A DNA stretch of 64,000 nt from JAKPQE01 sp041397845 (GTDB lineage: Bacteria; Pseudomonadota; Alphaproteobacteria; Rhizobiales; JAKPQE01), in contig JAWKVW010000007.1 in the NCBI GenBank assembly GCA_041397845.1, forward strand, positions 90,594-154,593. The letters run 5' to 3'. The notes beneath the pieces were generated by a model, which worked only from the letters and a program-made list of their open reading frames with translations, did not search any database and had not been told where the DNA came from. Each line of letters opens with the position of its first letter. Position 1 is the first letter of the stretch. The translations under genes were made by a program, and so were the position numbers. Shown piece by piece: positions 56,100 through 64,000 of this stretch.

Positions 56100-57320
56100 A
56101 TGAAGATGATTACGACGACCCAAGAACTCGCCGACGCCTGCGCCGAACTTGGCAAGGCCAGCTACGTCACCGTCGATACCGAATTCCTGCGCGAGCACAC
56201 GTTCTGGCCGAAGCTCTGCGTCATCCAGATGGCGGGTCCGGGCCTTGCCGTGCTGGTCGATGCGCTCGCCGACGGGCTCGACCTCAAGCCGTTCTTCGAG
56301 CTGATGGCGAACGAGGCGGTGATGAAGGTCTTTCATGCCGCCCGGCAGGACATCGAGATCGTCTTCCATCTCGGCGGCCTCATCCCGCATCCGGTGTTCG
56401 ACACCCAGGTCGCGGCGATGGTTTGCGGGTTCGGCGACTCGGTCTCCTACGACCAGCTCGTCTACAAGCTGACCGGCGCGCGGATCGACAAGTCGTCGCG
56501 GTTCACCGACTGGAGCCGGCGGCCGCTCTCGGACAAGCAGCTTGCCTATGCGCTGGCCGACGTCACCCATCTGCGCGACGTCTATCATGGCCTCAAGGCA
56601 AATCTTGAGGAGCAGGACCGCGCCGACTGGGTCAGCGAGGAAATGGAAGTCCTGACCTCGCCCGGCACATACGAGACGCATCCGGAAAACGCCTGGCAGC
56701 GGCTGAAGCTGCGGGTCCGCCGCCCGGTCGAACTTGCCGTCCTGAAGGAAATCGCCGCCTGGCGCGAAGCTGAGGCGCAGACCCGCGACGTGCCGCGCAA
56801 CCGCGTCATGAAGGACGATGCGATTTACGAGATCGCAGCGCAGGCGCCGACGACGCAGCAGGCGCTCGGCGGGCTGCGGACGATCCCGAAGGGCTATGAG
56901 CGCTCGCGCTCGGCCGAGGACATTCTGGCCGCCGTCAAGCGGGCGCTTGCCATCCCGGCCGACGAGTTGCCGCCAATCGTGCAGCAGCGACCGACCGCCG
57001 AGGGCTCACCGGCCGCCGTCGACCTGATGAAGGTGCTTCTGAAGATGGTCAGCGAGCGCCATGGCGTTGCCGCCAAGGTGATTGCCACCGTCGACGACCT
57101 GGAACGCATCGCCGCCGACGAGGACGACGTGCCGGCGCTGAAAGGCTGGCGGCACGAGCTTTTCGGCTCGCTCGCCCTGCAGCTCAAATCCGGCGGGCTG
57201 TCGCTCGCGGTCGAGGGCCGGCGGGTCATTGCGCTGTCGCGCGAGGGCGGCGACGAGACGCCGGTCGCGGTGGGCGGCAAGCGGCGCAGCCGGCAGCGGC
57301 GGCGCAACGCGGCGGAGTAA
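56100..57320 (+). CDS. rnd: Ribonuclease D
   Basis: 3'-5' exoribonuclease that trims tRNA and other RNA 3' ends. The DEDDy catalytic motifs are seen: VTVDTEFLRE (Asp, Glu), FHAARQDIEIVFHLGG (Asp), and YALADVTHLRDVY (Asp with Tyr four before it). HRDC domains follow at about residues 205-295 and 325-400, with KGYERSRS. Length 406, normal for the family. The ATG at 56100 is used; upstream sequence is shared with the cysteine-rich gene's promoter. The last ~180 bp are duplicated beyond marC. Confidence 0.9.
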   Translation: MKMITTTQELADACAELGKASYVTVDTEFLREHTFWPKLCVIQMAGPGLAVLVDALADGLDLKPFFELMANEAVMKVFHAARQDIEIVFHLGGLIPHPVFDTQVAAMVCGFGDSVSYDQLVYKLTGARIDKSSRFTDWSRRPLSDKQLAYALADVTHLRDVYHGLKANLEEQDRADWVSEEMEVLTSPGTYETHPENAWQRLKLRVRRPVELAVLKEIAAWREAEAQTRDVPRNRVMKDDAIYEIAAQAPTTQQALGGLRTIPKGYERSRSAEDILAAVKRALAIPADELPPIVQQRPTAEGSPAAVDLMKVLLKMVSERHGVAAKVIATVDDLERIAADEDDVPALKGWRHELFGSLALQLKSGGLSLAVEGRRVIALSREGGDETPVAVGGKRRSRQRRRNAAE

Positions 57321-57368
57321 CGGCGGGCGCCAGCCATCCGCCAGCGCCCGGGGCCCTGATGCCTCTCG

Positions 57369-58034
57369 TCAGTCCGGCGTACCGTCGCCGAGCGACCCGA
57401 TGGCGAACGAGCGGACATCAAGCACACCAAGGGCATCGAAGCCGCCAAGCACCGCGTCTACGGCGATGGTTGCCAGAATGAGCCCCATGACGCGGCTGAT
57501 GACGCTTGCGCCGGTGTTGCCGATGAGGCGATGGATCGCCCGTGCGCCGAGCAGCAGCAGCAGGGTCAGGATCAGCACCACGACGAGGAGCCCGGCCGTC
57601 ACCATCTGCTCGGATACGGGCTCGGTATGGTTGTTGGTAAGGACAACGACGGCCAGCATCGCGCCGGGCGAGGCGATCGAAGGCATGGCGAGGGGAAAGG
57701 CGGCACCGGCGAAATGATCGCGCTCGGCTTCGCCGATCTCGCGATCCGGCTTGGATTCCCCGAAGATCATGGTCAGGGCGAACAGGAAGAGCACGATGCC
57801 GCCGGCAACCTGGAACGAGCCAAGCCGCAGGCCGAGCGTTTCAAGCAGCACCTGACCGCCGACCAGAAATGCCAAGAGTATCACCGTCGCGATGACGACG
57901 GCGCGGACGGCAAAGCGGCGATGCAGGTTTTCCGGAACGCCGCTGACAGCGTAGAGAAAAACCGGAATCGTGCCGACCGGATCGATGACGACCAGCAGCG
58001 TCACGAATTCCTTGGTGAGTGCCGTCCAGTCCAT
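57369..58034 (-). CDS. MarC-family membrane protein
   Basis: A 221-residue integral membrane protein with six predicted helices. The MarC/UPF0056 pattern is clear: LLVVIDPVGTIPVFL in the first helix, VGGQVLLETLGLRLGSFQVAGGIVLFLFAL, and LAMPSIASPGAM with the Pro/Gly loop, ending with RVMGLILATIAVDAVLGG. Role is uncertain; the old link to multiple antibiotic resistance is not supported in E. coli. It is flanked by rnd and by a copy of rnd's 3' end. Confidence 0.85.
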   Translation of the reverse strand: MDWTALTKEFVTLLVVIDPVGTIPVFLYAVSGVPENLHRRFAVRAVVIATVILLAFLVGGQVLLETLGLRLGSFQVAGGIVLFLFALTMIFGESKPDREIGEAERDHFAGAAFPLAMPSIASPGAMLAVVVLTNNHTEPVSEQMVTAGLLVVVLILTLLLLLGARAIHRLIGNTGASVISRVMGLILATIAVDAVLGGFDALGVLDVRSFAIGSLGDGTPD

Positions 58035-58128
58035 CGCAGCGCACCTCGCACCGGCGCACGTCCAGGCGCCATCCCCTTGCCATCTAGGCTCCGGACCCAA
58101 TTGATCCACCATAGAACGATTGCGGGGA

Positions 58129-58432
58129 AGAGGACGACGTGCCGACGCTGAAAGGCTGGCGGCACGAGCGTTGCGGCTCACTCGCCCTGCAGCTCAAATC
58201 CGGCGGACTGTCGCTCGCGGTCGAGGGCCGGCGGGTCATTGCGCTGTCGCGCGAGGGCGGCGACGAGACGCCGGTCGCGGTGGGCGGCAAGCGGCGCAGC
58301 CGCAAGCTGCGGCAGCCGGCAACGCAGCAGGTAGCGGCGGGCGCCGTTGCATCGCCGTTGACGGACACGACACGCCGGGATTGGCTGCGGCGGCTGGCCC
58401 GCACCCAAGTCAACACTTTGAAAACAAAATGA
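58129..58432 (+). pseudogene. Duplicated 3' fragment of rnd
   Basis: Plus-strand bases 58129-58310 match 57120-57300, the last ~60 codons of rnd (PALKGWRHE... to VAVGGKRRSR) with few differences (PALKGW here PTLKGW), then diverge and read on to a stop at 58430-58432. There is no promoter, start or ribosome site. It is a partial copy, not a gene. The marC gene lies between the two copies. Confidence 0.85.
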
Positions 58433-58565
58433 ATTCCCGCTTTCGCGGGAATGACGGTACTGCTGTGGCCGGACCAACACGCTGGATTCCCGCTTTCGCG
58501 GGAATGACGATGCTGTTGTGGCCGGACCAACGCGCTGGATTCCCGCTTTCGCGGGAATGACGGCG
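58433..58565. repeat. Three tandem 53-bp units with a 20-bp palindrome
   Basis: ATTCCCGCTTTCGCGGGAAT occurs at 58433-58452, 58486-58505 and 58539-58558, each followed by GACG and a similar spacer with TGGCCGGACCAAC. This palindrome is a widespread bacterial REP-like sequence that produces spurious 'SFPRKRES'-like frames. Confidence 0.9.
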
Positions 58566-58667
58566 CCGTCATCCCGGCCGGCGCTGATATTGCGGCCTTC
58601 CTGTCGGGTTCGATACCCTGAGCCTTCGGGCGATCGGCGCCCGATGTTTGCCATGGGGAGGCAGGGC

Positions 58668-59060
58668 ATGGAACGGTTCACTGGCGGGTGCCTGTGCGGG
58701 GACGTCCGGATCGAGGCAACCGGCCTGCCCTACCGGGTCGGCATCTGCCATTGCCTTGATTGCCGCAAGCATCACGGCGCGCTGTTTCACGCCTCGGCCG
58801 TGTTTCCGCAAAACGCGGTGACGGTATCGGGCGAGACGGCCAGTTTTGCCGGGCGGCATTTCTGCCCGCGCTGCGGCTCATCGGTATTCTCGGAGAGCAG
58901 CGACGAGGTCGAGGTGCATCTCGGCACGCTCGATGCCCCGGACCGGTTCGTTCCGACCTACGAACTGTGGACGGTGCGGCGCAGATCCTGGCTGCCGGCA
59001 TTTCCGGTCAAGCATCGATACGAGCACGACCGGCCGACGACGAGCCGGCTGGAAGAGTAG
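58668..59060 (+). CDS. GFA/CENP-V family zinc protein
   Basis: The 130-residue protein has the zinc-binding set of the glutathione-dependent-formaldehyde-activating (GFA) fold: GGCLCGDVR (two Cys), ICHCLDCRKHHG (two Cys and nearby His), FCPRCGSSVF (two Cys). Members coordinate two zinc ions. Only Gfa itself was shown to act on S-hydroxymethyl-glutathione, so activity is open. The ATG at 58668 follows GGGGAGG. Convergent with ppx. Confidence 0.85.
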   Translation: MERFTGGCLCGDVRIEATGLPYRVGICHCLDCRKHHGALFHASAVFPQNAVTVSGETASFAGRHFCPRCGSSVFSESSDEVEVHLGTLDAPDRFVPTYELWTVRRRSWLPAFPVKHRYEHDRPTTSRLEE

Positions 59061-59113
59061 CATCAGCGGCCAGAGGCGACCCGCAGGATCGTGCCCTGCC
59101 CGCTGTCGGCGCC

Positions 59114-60633
59114 CTACTCCACCACTTCGATCGCGGTCTCGAGGCCGACCAGCTTGCCGAGCTGGGAAAGCCGCTGCGCAGGCGCTCGCCGTCGAGCGGC
59201 GCGAGTTGGCGGCAGGGTGACGACGAGGCGGCCGCCGCTCTCGGCGACATGGGTCTGGGGGATGGTGCCGGGCATCGCCGCCGAGATGAGGTAGGCAACG
59301 CGAAGGGCGGCGCCGAGCAGGCGGGCGCGCTCCATCAGCCGGGTCGAGACGAGCTCGCGCAGGCGCGGCGACAGCGTGTCGTCGACAAGGCCGACATGGC
59401 GGAAGAACACCGCCAGCGCCAGGTAGGAGCGGCCGGGATGGTCGACGCCGATGAAGGCGGCGTTGGCGAGGATGTTGACCGACTGTTCGCCGCGATAATC
59501 CGGGTGGGCGCGCCAGCCGGTGTCGGCGAGCAGGCAGGCGGCGGCGCGCAGGCGGCGCTCCTCGGCGGTCTCGTCGATGCCGATGGCGGCGAAAAGCTCG
59601 CGCGTCCATTCGACGAGTTCGGCGGCATGGCGCGGCGAGCGGGCGCGCAGCACCGCCAGTTCCTCGCAGGCGGCGAGCAGCGGGTCGAGCTTCTTCGTCT
59701 TGCCGTCGAGCAGGTGGTGAGGTAGCCCTCGCGCACGCCGAGCGCCGACATGACGATGCGGGACGGGCGGGCGCGCTCGATGACGTTGGCAAGCACCGCG
59801 GCGCCATAGGCCAGCAACGGCTGGCGGGCCTTGGAGATGACCTCGCCGCCGACGAAGGCGTCCGGCGCGCGCCGGGTGATCGCCCGGCAAAATTCCAGCG
59901 CCTCGTCCAGGGCGATCTCGTATTCATGCATGACGCGCAGCGGGTAGCCGGTCTCGTGCATGTGCAGGCGGGCGAGCGAGCGCCAGGTGCCGCCGATCGC
60001 GTAGAAATCGCGGCGGGCGCCACGATCGAGGATCGCAGCCCTCAAGGGCCTTGGCGACGATCTTCTCGGCCTTCTTGACCGAATTGCCGGAGGTATCCTG
60101 CAGGCGCAGGCCGCCGAGCGGCAGGGTCACGCCCTGGCCGATGCGGGTGCCGTGCACCTGCACCAGCTCGAGGCTGCCGCCGCCGAGATCGCCGGCAATG
60201 CCGTTCGGCCGGTGAATGCCCGGACGACGCCGAGGGCGGAGAAATGCGCTTCCTCGGCGCCGCTGAGAATGCGGATCCCGGTGCGGCAGACGCTGGCGGC
60301 ACGGGCGATGAATTCCGGGCCGTTCTCGGCCTCGCGGGCCGCTGCCGTGGCGATCACCTCGACGCGGGCGACGCCGCACTGGTCGGCGAGCATGCGAAAC
60401 CGCTGCAGGGCGGCGACGGCGCGCTCGACCGCGTCATCGGCGAGGCGATTGGTCGTTGCCAGACCCCGGCCGAGACCGCAGAGGATCTTCTCATTGAAGA
60501 GCACGGTCGGCGAGCGCGACAGGTGCTCGTAGACGACGAGACGAACCGAGTTCGAACCGATGTCGATGACCGCGACCGGGCGGCTGCCGGATACGCGCCC
60601 CTGCGCGCCCGCTCCGCCAGCGGCCTCAATCAT
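59114..60633 (-). pseudogene. ppx: Exopolyphosphatase (Ppx/GppA), three frameshifts
   Basis: Ppx releases phosphate from polyphosphate or converts pppGpp. The start MIEAAGGAGAQ with VIDIGSNSVRLVVYEH (actin-like phosphate 1) is intact. Shifts occur near 60205, 60040 and 59717, after which the frame continues as GIAGDLGGGSLELVQV, then AILDRGARRDFYAIGGTW, then LDGKTKKLDPLLA to the end with DTGWRAHPDYRGEQSVNIL. Each shift is one or two bases. The repaired protein is about 505 residues. It overlaps the ppk stop by 8 bp, one operon. Sequence error is likely. Confidence 0.85.
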
Positions 60634-62848
60634 TGCACCGGTCCTTGCGGAGGTTGCGCGGCTGGCTGCTCTTGAGGGATTTTCCACGTCCGGACAAGCT
60701 CGGGTTCGTCATGAAATACTTGTGGGCGTTGAAGGGTTCCTCGCCCTCGGGCGGCACTATGCGTTGGTGGCGCCCGTCGGACAAGACCTGCCAGCTCTGC
60801 TGATTGTCTTTCATGTTGGCAACCATGATCTGGCCGAGAACCTGCTCGTGGACGGTCGGATTGAGCATCGGCACGAGAGCCTCGACGCGGCGATCGAGGT
60901 TGCGCGGCATCATGTCAGCCGAGCCGATGTAGATGGCGGCCTGCGGCGAGGGCAGCGCGGCACCGTTGCCGAAGCAGAAGATGCGGCTGTGCTCGAGGAA
61001 GCGGCCGACGATCGACTTGACGCGGATGTTCTCGGAGAGCCCGGGCACGCCGGGGCGCAGGCAGCAGATGCCGCGAATGACGAGGTCGACCGAGACGCCG
61101 GCCTGGCTGGCGCGATAGAGCGCATCGATGATCTTCTGGTCGACGAGCGAGTTCATCTTGAACCAGATCGCCGCCGGCCTGCCGGCCTTGGCGTTGGCGA
61201 TCTCGATGTCGATGTGATCGAGAATGCGCTTGCGCATGGTCAGCGGCGAGATCGCCATGCGGTCGAGCTGGGCCGGCTCGGCATAGCCGGTGATGAAATT
61301 GAAGATGCGGGCAACGTCGCGGGCGATGATCTGGTCGGCGGTGAAGAACGACAGGTCGGTGTAGATCCGCGCCGTGATCGGGTGGTAGTTGCCGGTGCCG
61401 ATGTGGACGTAGCTCTGGAGCTGGCCGCTTTCGCGGCGCACGACGAGCGACAGCTTGGCGTGGGTCTTCATCTCGATGAAGCCGAACACGACCTGGGCGC
61501 CGGCGCGCTCGAGGTCGCGGGCCCAGCGGATGTTCGCCTCTTCATCGAACCGCGCCTTGAGCTCGACGAGTGCGGTCACCGACTTGCCGGCCTCGGCGGC
61601 CTCGACGAGGGCGCGCACGATCGGCGAGTCGTTCGAGGTGCGGTAGAGCGTCTGCTTGATGGCGACGACGTCGGGATCGGCCGCCGCCTGGCGCAGGTAC
61701 TGCAAGACGACGTCGAACGATTCATACGGATGGTGGACGATGAGGTCCTTGTCGCGGATGGCCGCGAACATGTCGCCGCCGTGCTCGCGGATGCGCTCGG
61801 GAAAGCGCGGGGCGAAGGCGGAGAACTTCAGCTCCGGCCGGTCGAGGCCGACGAGCTGGGAGAGGTCCGAGAGAACCAGCGCGCCATCGACGAGGAACAC
61901 CTCGTTTTCGCCGACGCCGAGCGAGGTGGAGACGAACTGGCGCAGGCCCTCGGGCGTGGCGGCGTCGATCTCCAGCCGGATGACGACGCCGCGACGGCGG
62001 CGCTTCAGCGCGGTTTCGAACAGGCGAACGAGATCCTCGGCCTCTTCCTCGATTTCCATGTCCGAATCGCGAATGACGCGGAAGCCGCCGCGGCCGCGCA
62101 CCTCGTATCCGGGGAAGAGCTTGTTGATGAACTCGCCGATGGCGTTCTCGATGCTGATGAAGCGGACGATGTCCGCCTCCCCGGCCCGCTCCGGCAGGCG
62201 CACGAAGCGCTCCAGCTTGTGCGGCACGGGAATGACACCGGTCATGCGGGCGCCGCCGGTGGCGCGATGCAGATCGAGCGCCAGGGCAAAGCCGAGATTG
62301 GGGATGAACGGGAACGGATGGGCCGGATCGACGGCGAGCGGCGTCAGCGCCGGAAAGATGGCGTTGAGGAAATAGCTTTCCAGCCAGTCGCGCTCGGCAG
62401 CGTTGAGGTCGCCACCCTCGACAAGCAGGATGTTGCTCGCGGCCAGCTCGCCGCGCAGGGCCTTCCAGCGCTCCTGCTGCTTGGTGGTGAGCTCGGAGAC
62501 GCGCTCGCCAAGGCGCACGAGCTGTTCGGCCGGCGTCAGGCCGTCATCGGAGCGGGTCATGATGCCGGCGCGGCGCTGGCCGGCGAGACCGGCGACGCGC
62601 ACCATGAAGAACTCGTCGAGATTGTTCGCCGAGATCGACAGGAAGCGGACGCGTTCCAGAAGCGGCTGGGATGGATTTTCGGATTCCTCGAGGACGCGCA
62701 GATTGAACTGCAGCCAGGAGATCTCGCGATTGATGAAGCGCTCGGGGCTGGTCATCAGGTCGACGGTCGCCGGCTCGTCAGCCGCCGGAGCCGCTGCCTC
62801 ACCGTTCGCCTTGCGGCGCCGCGCTGCGGGCGAAGTTGCCGCTTCCAT
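60626..62848 (-). CDS. ppk: Polyphosphate kinase
   Basis: PPK1, 740 residues; reversibly transfers the gamma-phosphate of ATP to polyphosphate. N-terminal domain: FINREISWLQFNLRVLEE and NNLDEFFMVRVAGL. The catalytic PLD-like domains follow, with the autophosphorylated His in YVHIGTGNYHPITARIYTDLSFFT and a second His region in DRRVEALVPML. It is upstream of ppx with which it overlaps, a common ppk-ppx operon. Start ATG 62848 has a GGAAG site. Preceded by hdaA. Confidence 0.95.
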   Translation of the reverse strand: MEAATSPAARRRKANGEAAAPAADEPATVDLMTSPERFINREISWLQFNLRVLEESENPSQPLLERVRFLSISANNLDEFFMVRVAGLAGQRRAGIMTRSDDGLTPAEQLVRLGERVSELTTKQQERWKALRGELAASNILLVEGGDLNAAERDWLESYFLNAIFPALTPLAVDPAHPFPFIPNLGFALALDLHRATGGARMTGVIPVPHKLERFVRLPERAGEADIVRFISIENAIGEFINKLFPGYEVRGRGGFRVIRDSDMEIEEEAEDLVRLFETALKRRRRGVVIRLEIDAATPEGLRQFVSTSLGVGENEVFLVDGALVLSDLSQLVGLDRPELKFSAFAPRFPERIREHGGDMFAAIRDKDLIVHHPYESFDVVLQYLRQAAADPDVVAIKQTLYRTSNDSPIVRALVEAAEAGKSVTALVELKARFDEEANIRWARDLERAGAQVVFGFIEMKTHAKLSLVVRRESGQLQSYVHIGTGNYHPITARIYTDLSFFTADQIIARDVARIFNFITGYAEPAQLDRMAISPLTMRKRILDHIDIEIANAKAGRPAAIWFKMNSLVDQKIIDALYRASQAGVSVDLVIRGICCLRPGVPGLSENIRVKSIVGRFLEHSRIFCFGNGAALPSPQAAIYIGSADMMPRNLDRRVEALVPMLNPTVHEQVLGQIMVANMKDNQQSWQVLSDGRHQRIVPPEGEEPFNAHKYFMTNPSLSGRGKSLKSSQPRNLRKDRCND

Positions 62849-62925
62849 GATCCGAACTCCCTTTTCGATTTGCGAGGAGGTCTTTATCGCCCCTCTTTTC
62901 GACGTTTTTCCGACACCTGGCGCAA

Positions 62926-63627
62926 TCAGTCGTCGCCGGCGCCACTCGCTCCGAGGGCGCGAAGGACATCGGCCGCCATCGGCCGGGTGATCCGCCGGCG
63001 GGCCGCCAGCGCCTCGCTGTCGAGGCGGGCGACAATCCGACTCGCGGCGTCGGGCGAGCGCTCCATTCTTAGCACGATATAGTCGACCACCGCAGGCTCG
63101 ACGGCGAGCTGGCGATCGGCAAGGAGCTTGACGAGCAGGCGGCGCAGGAAATCGTCATCCGGCTCGGACAGCTCGACGGGCGTCGCGGCGCGCAGGCGCG
63201 AACCGAGGTCGGCGATGCGCGGCGACAATGCCGTCGGCGCAACGCGGCTCGTCAGCAGCAGCCACGTGCCGCGCTCGCGGGCAAGGTTCATGAGGTGGAA
63301 CAGCGCCACCTCGTCGAGCGCCGGGTCATCGATGTCCTCGACGACGAGCGCCGGCATCTCCGGCAGGGCAACGACGGCGGCCGGCGTCAGCTCGCGCGCG
63401 GCAACCACCGACGCGCCGGTTGCCATTGCCCAGATCGCGGCGAGATGGCTCTTGCCGGCATCGGCCGGGCCGATGATGACGGCGACGCGGGACGGCCAGT
63501 CGGGCCAGCGATCGACGAGCGCGAGGGCGGCCTCGTTGCAGCCGCCGACCAGAAAGTCATCGCGCCCGAGGGCGGGCGCGTGAACGAGATCGAGGGGAAG
63601 CTGGCGGGGTGCGCTGTCGCCGGTCAC
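62926..63627 (-). CDS. hdaA: DnaA regulatory protein HdaA
   Basis: A 233-residue AAA+ protein related to the DnaA ATPase domain. It begins with a clamp-binding-like QLPLDL box, which docks to the replication sliding clamp. The P-loop GPADAGKSH, Walker B VVEDID and sensor RVEL-like elements (LTSRVAPTALS, RSPDAASRIVARLD with the sensor-2 Arg) are present. It stimulates ATP hydrolysis by DnaA to prevent re-initiation. Its start overlaps the stop of the AI-2E gene by 4 nt. Confidence 0.9.
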   Translation of the reverse strand: MTGDSAPRQLPLDLVHAPALGRDDFLVGGCNEAALALVDRWPDWPSRVAVIIGPADAGKSHLAAIWAMATGASVVAARELTPAAVVALPEMPALVVEDIDDPALDEVALFHLMNLARERGTWLLLTSRVAPTALSPRIADLGSRLRAATPVELSEPDDDFLRRLLVKLLADRQLAVEPAVVDYIVLRMERSPDAASRIVARLDSEALAARRRITRPMAADVLRALGASGAGDD

Positions 63628-64000
63628 GCGATGCTGCCCCCGTCGTCCTCATCGCCGGTCTTTTCCGGCAGGACGACGCCGACGCCGCCATAGAGCGGGC
63701 TGGCGAGATACCGATCGAGGGCGAACGAGGCCAGCACCCGCAGGGCGGCGGCGGTCGGCACGGCGACCAGCATGCCGACGAAGCCGAACAGGGCGCCGAA
63801 GGCAAAAAGGGCGAACATCAGCACCACCGGATGGAGGCCGACATGCTCGCCGATGAGCTTGGGCTGCAGGATGTTGCCCTCGACGAACTGGCCGACGATG
63901 AAAATGCCGAGGACGACGGCGACGAGGTGCCATTCCGGCCAGAACTGGACGATGGCGACGCCGACCGAGGCAACGAGGCCGATGGTGGCGCCGACATAGG
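63624..64000 (-). CDS. AI-2E family transporter (PerM-like), 3' part
   Basis: The last ~125 codons of an integral membrane protein; the 5' part lies beyond the window. Visible helices include GLVASVGVAIVQFWPEW, VVLGIFIVGQFVEGNILQPKLIGEHVGLHPVVLMFAL and LFGFVGMLVAVPTAAALRVL, the family's ILQPKLIGE...GLHP signature. It ends with an acidic tail. Members export AI-2-like compounds or act as Na+/H+ antiporters; role here is unknown. Upstream and coupled to hdaA, as in related genomes. Confidence 0.85.
   Translation of the reverse strand, partial: YVGATIGLVASVGVAIVQFWPEWHLVAVVLGIFIVGQFVEGNILQPKLIGEHVGLHPVVLMFALFAFGALFGFVGMLVAVPTAAALRVLASFALDRYLASPLYGGVGVVLPEKTGDEDDGGSIA

Noticed and set aside
58120..58432. 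second complete ribonuclease D gene
   Set aside because: Only the last ~60 codons are copied and there is no start.
58433..58565. CRISPR array
   Set aside because: Spacers are almost identical and the units are palindromic REP elements; no cas genes.
60560..63082. 840-codon plus-strand frame opposite ppk
   Set aside because: Antisense of an intact ppk and parts of its neighbours in a GC-rich genome; no ribosome site or recognisable domain.

Overview
The window is a high-GC alphaproteobacterial chromosome segment, most likely from the Hyphomicrobiales (Rhizobiales). This rests on the rnc-era-recO-parC gene order, the perM-hdaA-ppk-ppx-rnd-aspS neighbourhood, Porin_2-type porins, a membrane-anchored helix-hairpin-helix protein of rhizobial type, and a 103-bp intergenic repeat typical of this order. 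Genus cannot be told from the sequence alone.

Layout. 0-14 kb: core genes (rnc end, era, a secreted protein, a broken di-haem peroxidase, frameshifted recO, a degenerate rhizobial hypothetical gene, a frameshifted bacteriohemerythrin, parC, smpB, dapA, a soluble lytic transglycosylase, an alpha/beta hydrolase). 14-23 kb: envelope block on the minus strand, with an HhH membrane protein, a 32-residue membrane peptide missed by length filters, two OmpA-domain proteins (one built from four repeated modules) and two tandem porin genes full of frameshifts. 23-34 kb: UDP-glucose dehydrogenase, an aspartyl/asparaginyl beta-hydroxylase-like enzyme, a 2H-phosphoesterase (DUF1045) and an HD-domain protein of the phosphonate-associated type, then a minus-strand run of an SsuABC/TauABC-like importer, a kinase-like protein, a histidinol-dehydrogenase paralogue with altered zinc ligands, and an SDR.

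34-42.5 kb is the most unusual part. It lies beside a tRNA-Ser(GCU), has lower GC in places, and on the minus strand reads like an eroded array of toxin and immunity modules headed by an HlyC-type toxin-activating lysine acyltransferase. In order of transcription: a small toxin-end/immunity-like overlapping pair and another small ORF, the acyltransferase, an unassigned stretch, an Imm11-like immunity gene, an AHH/HNH-type nuclease module, a candidate immunity gene, a PIN-like fragment, and a tandemly duplicated unit of [membrane-anchored protein + class-3-lipase-like protein].

42.5-44.4 kb: a compact holin/endolysin pair, preceded by what looks like an independent, strongly folded ~150-nt RNA with its own promoter and terminator. 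44-53 kb: amine-oxidase-like flavoprotein, small secreted proteins, a GST, a CSS-EAL phosphodiesterase, a PPi-type phosphofructokinase and an AlkD-like protein. 53-64 kb: aspS, rnd, marC, a GFA-family protein, ppx-ppk, hdaA and a truncated AI-2E transporter gene.

Caveat: single-base indels break several genes that should be essential or conserved (recO, ppx, the hemerythrin, an SDR) while long neighbours are intact. Part of the apparent pseudogenisation may be sequence error, so every frameshift call here is about the given sequence, not necessarily the organism.
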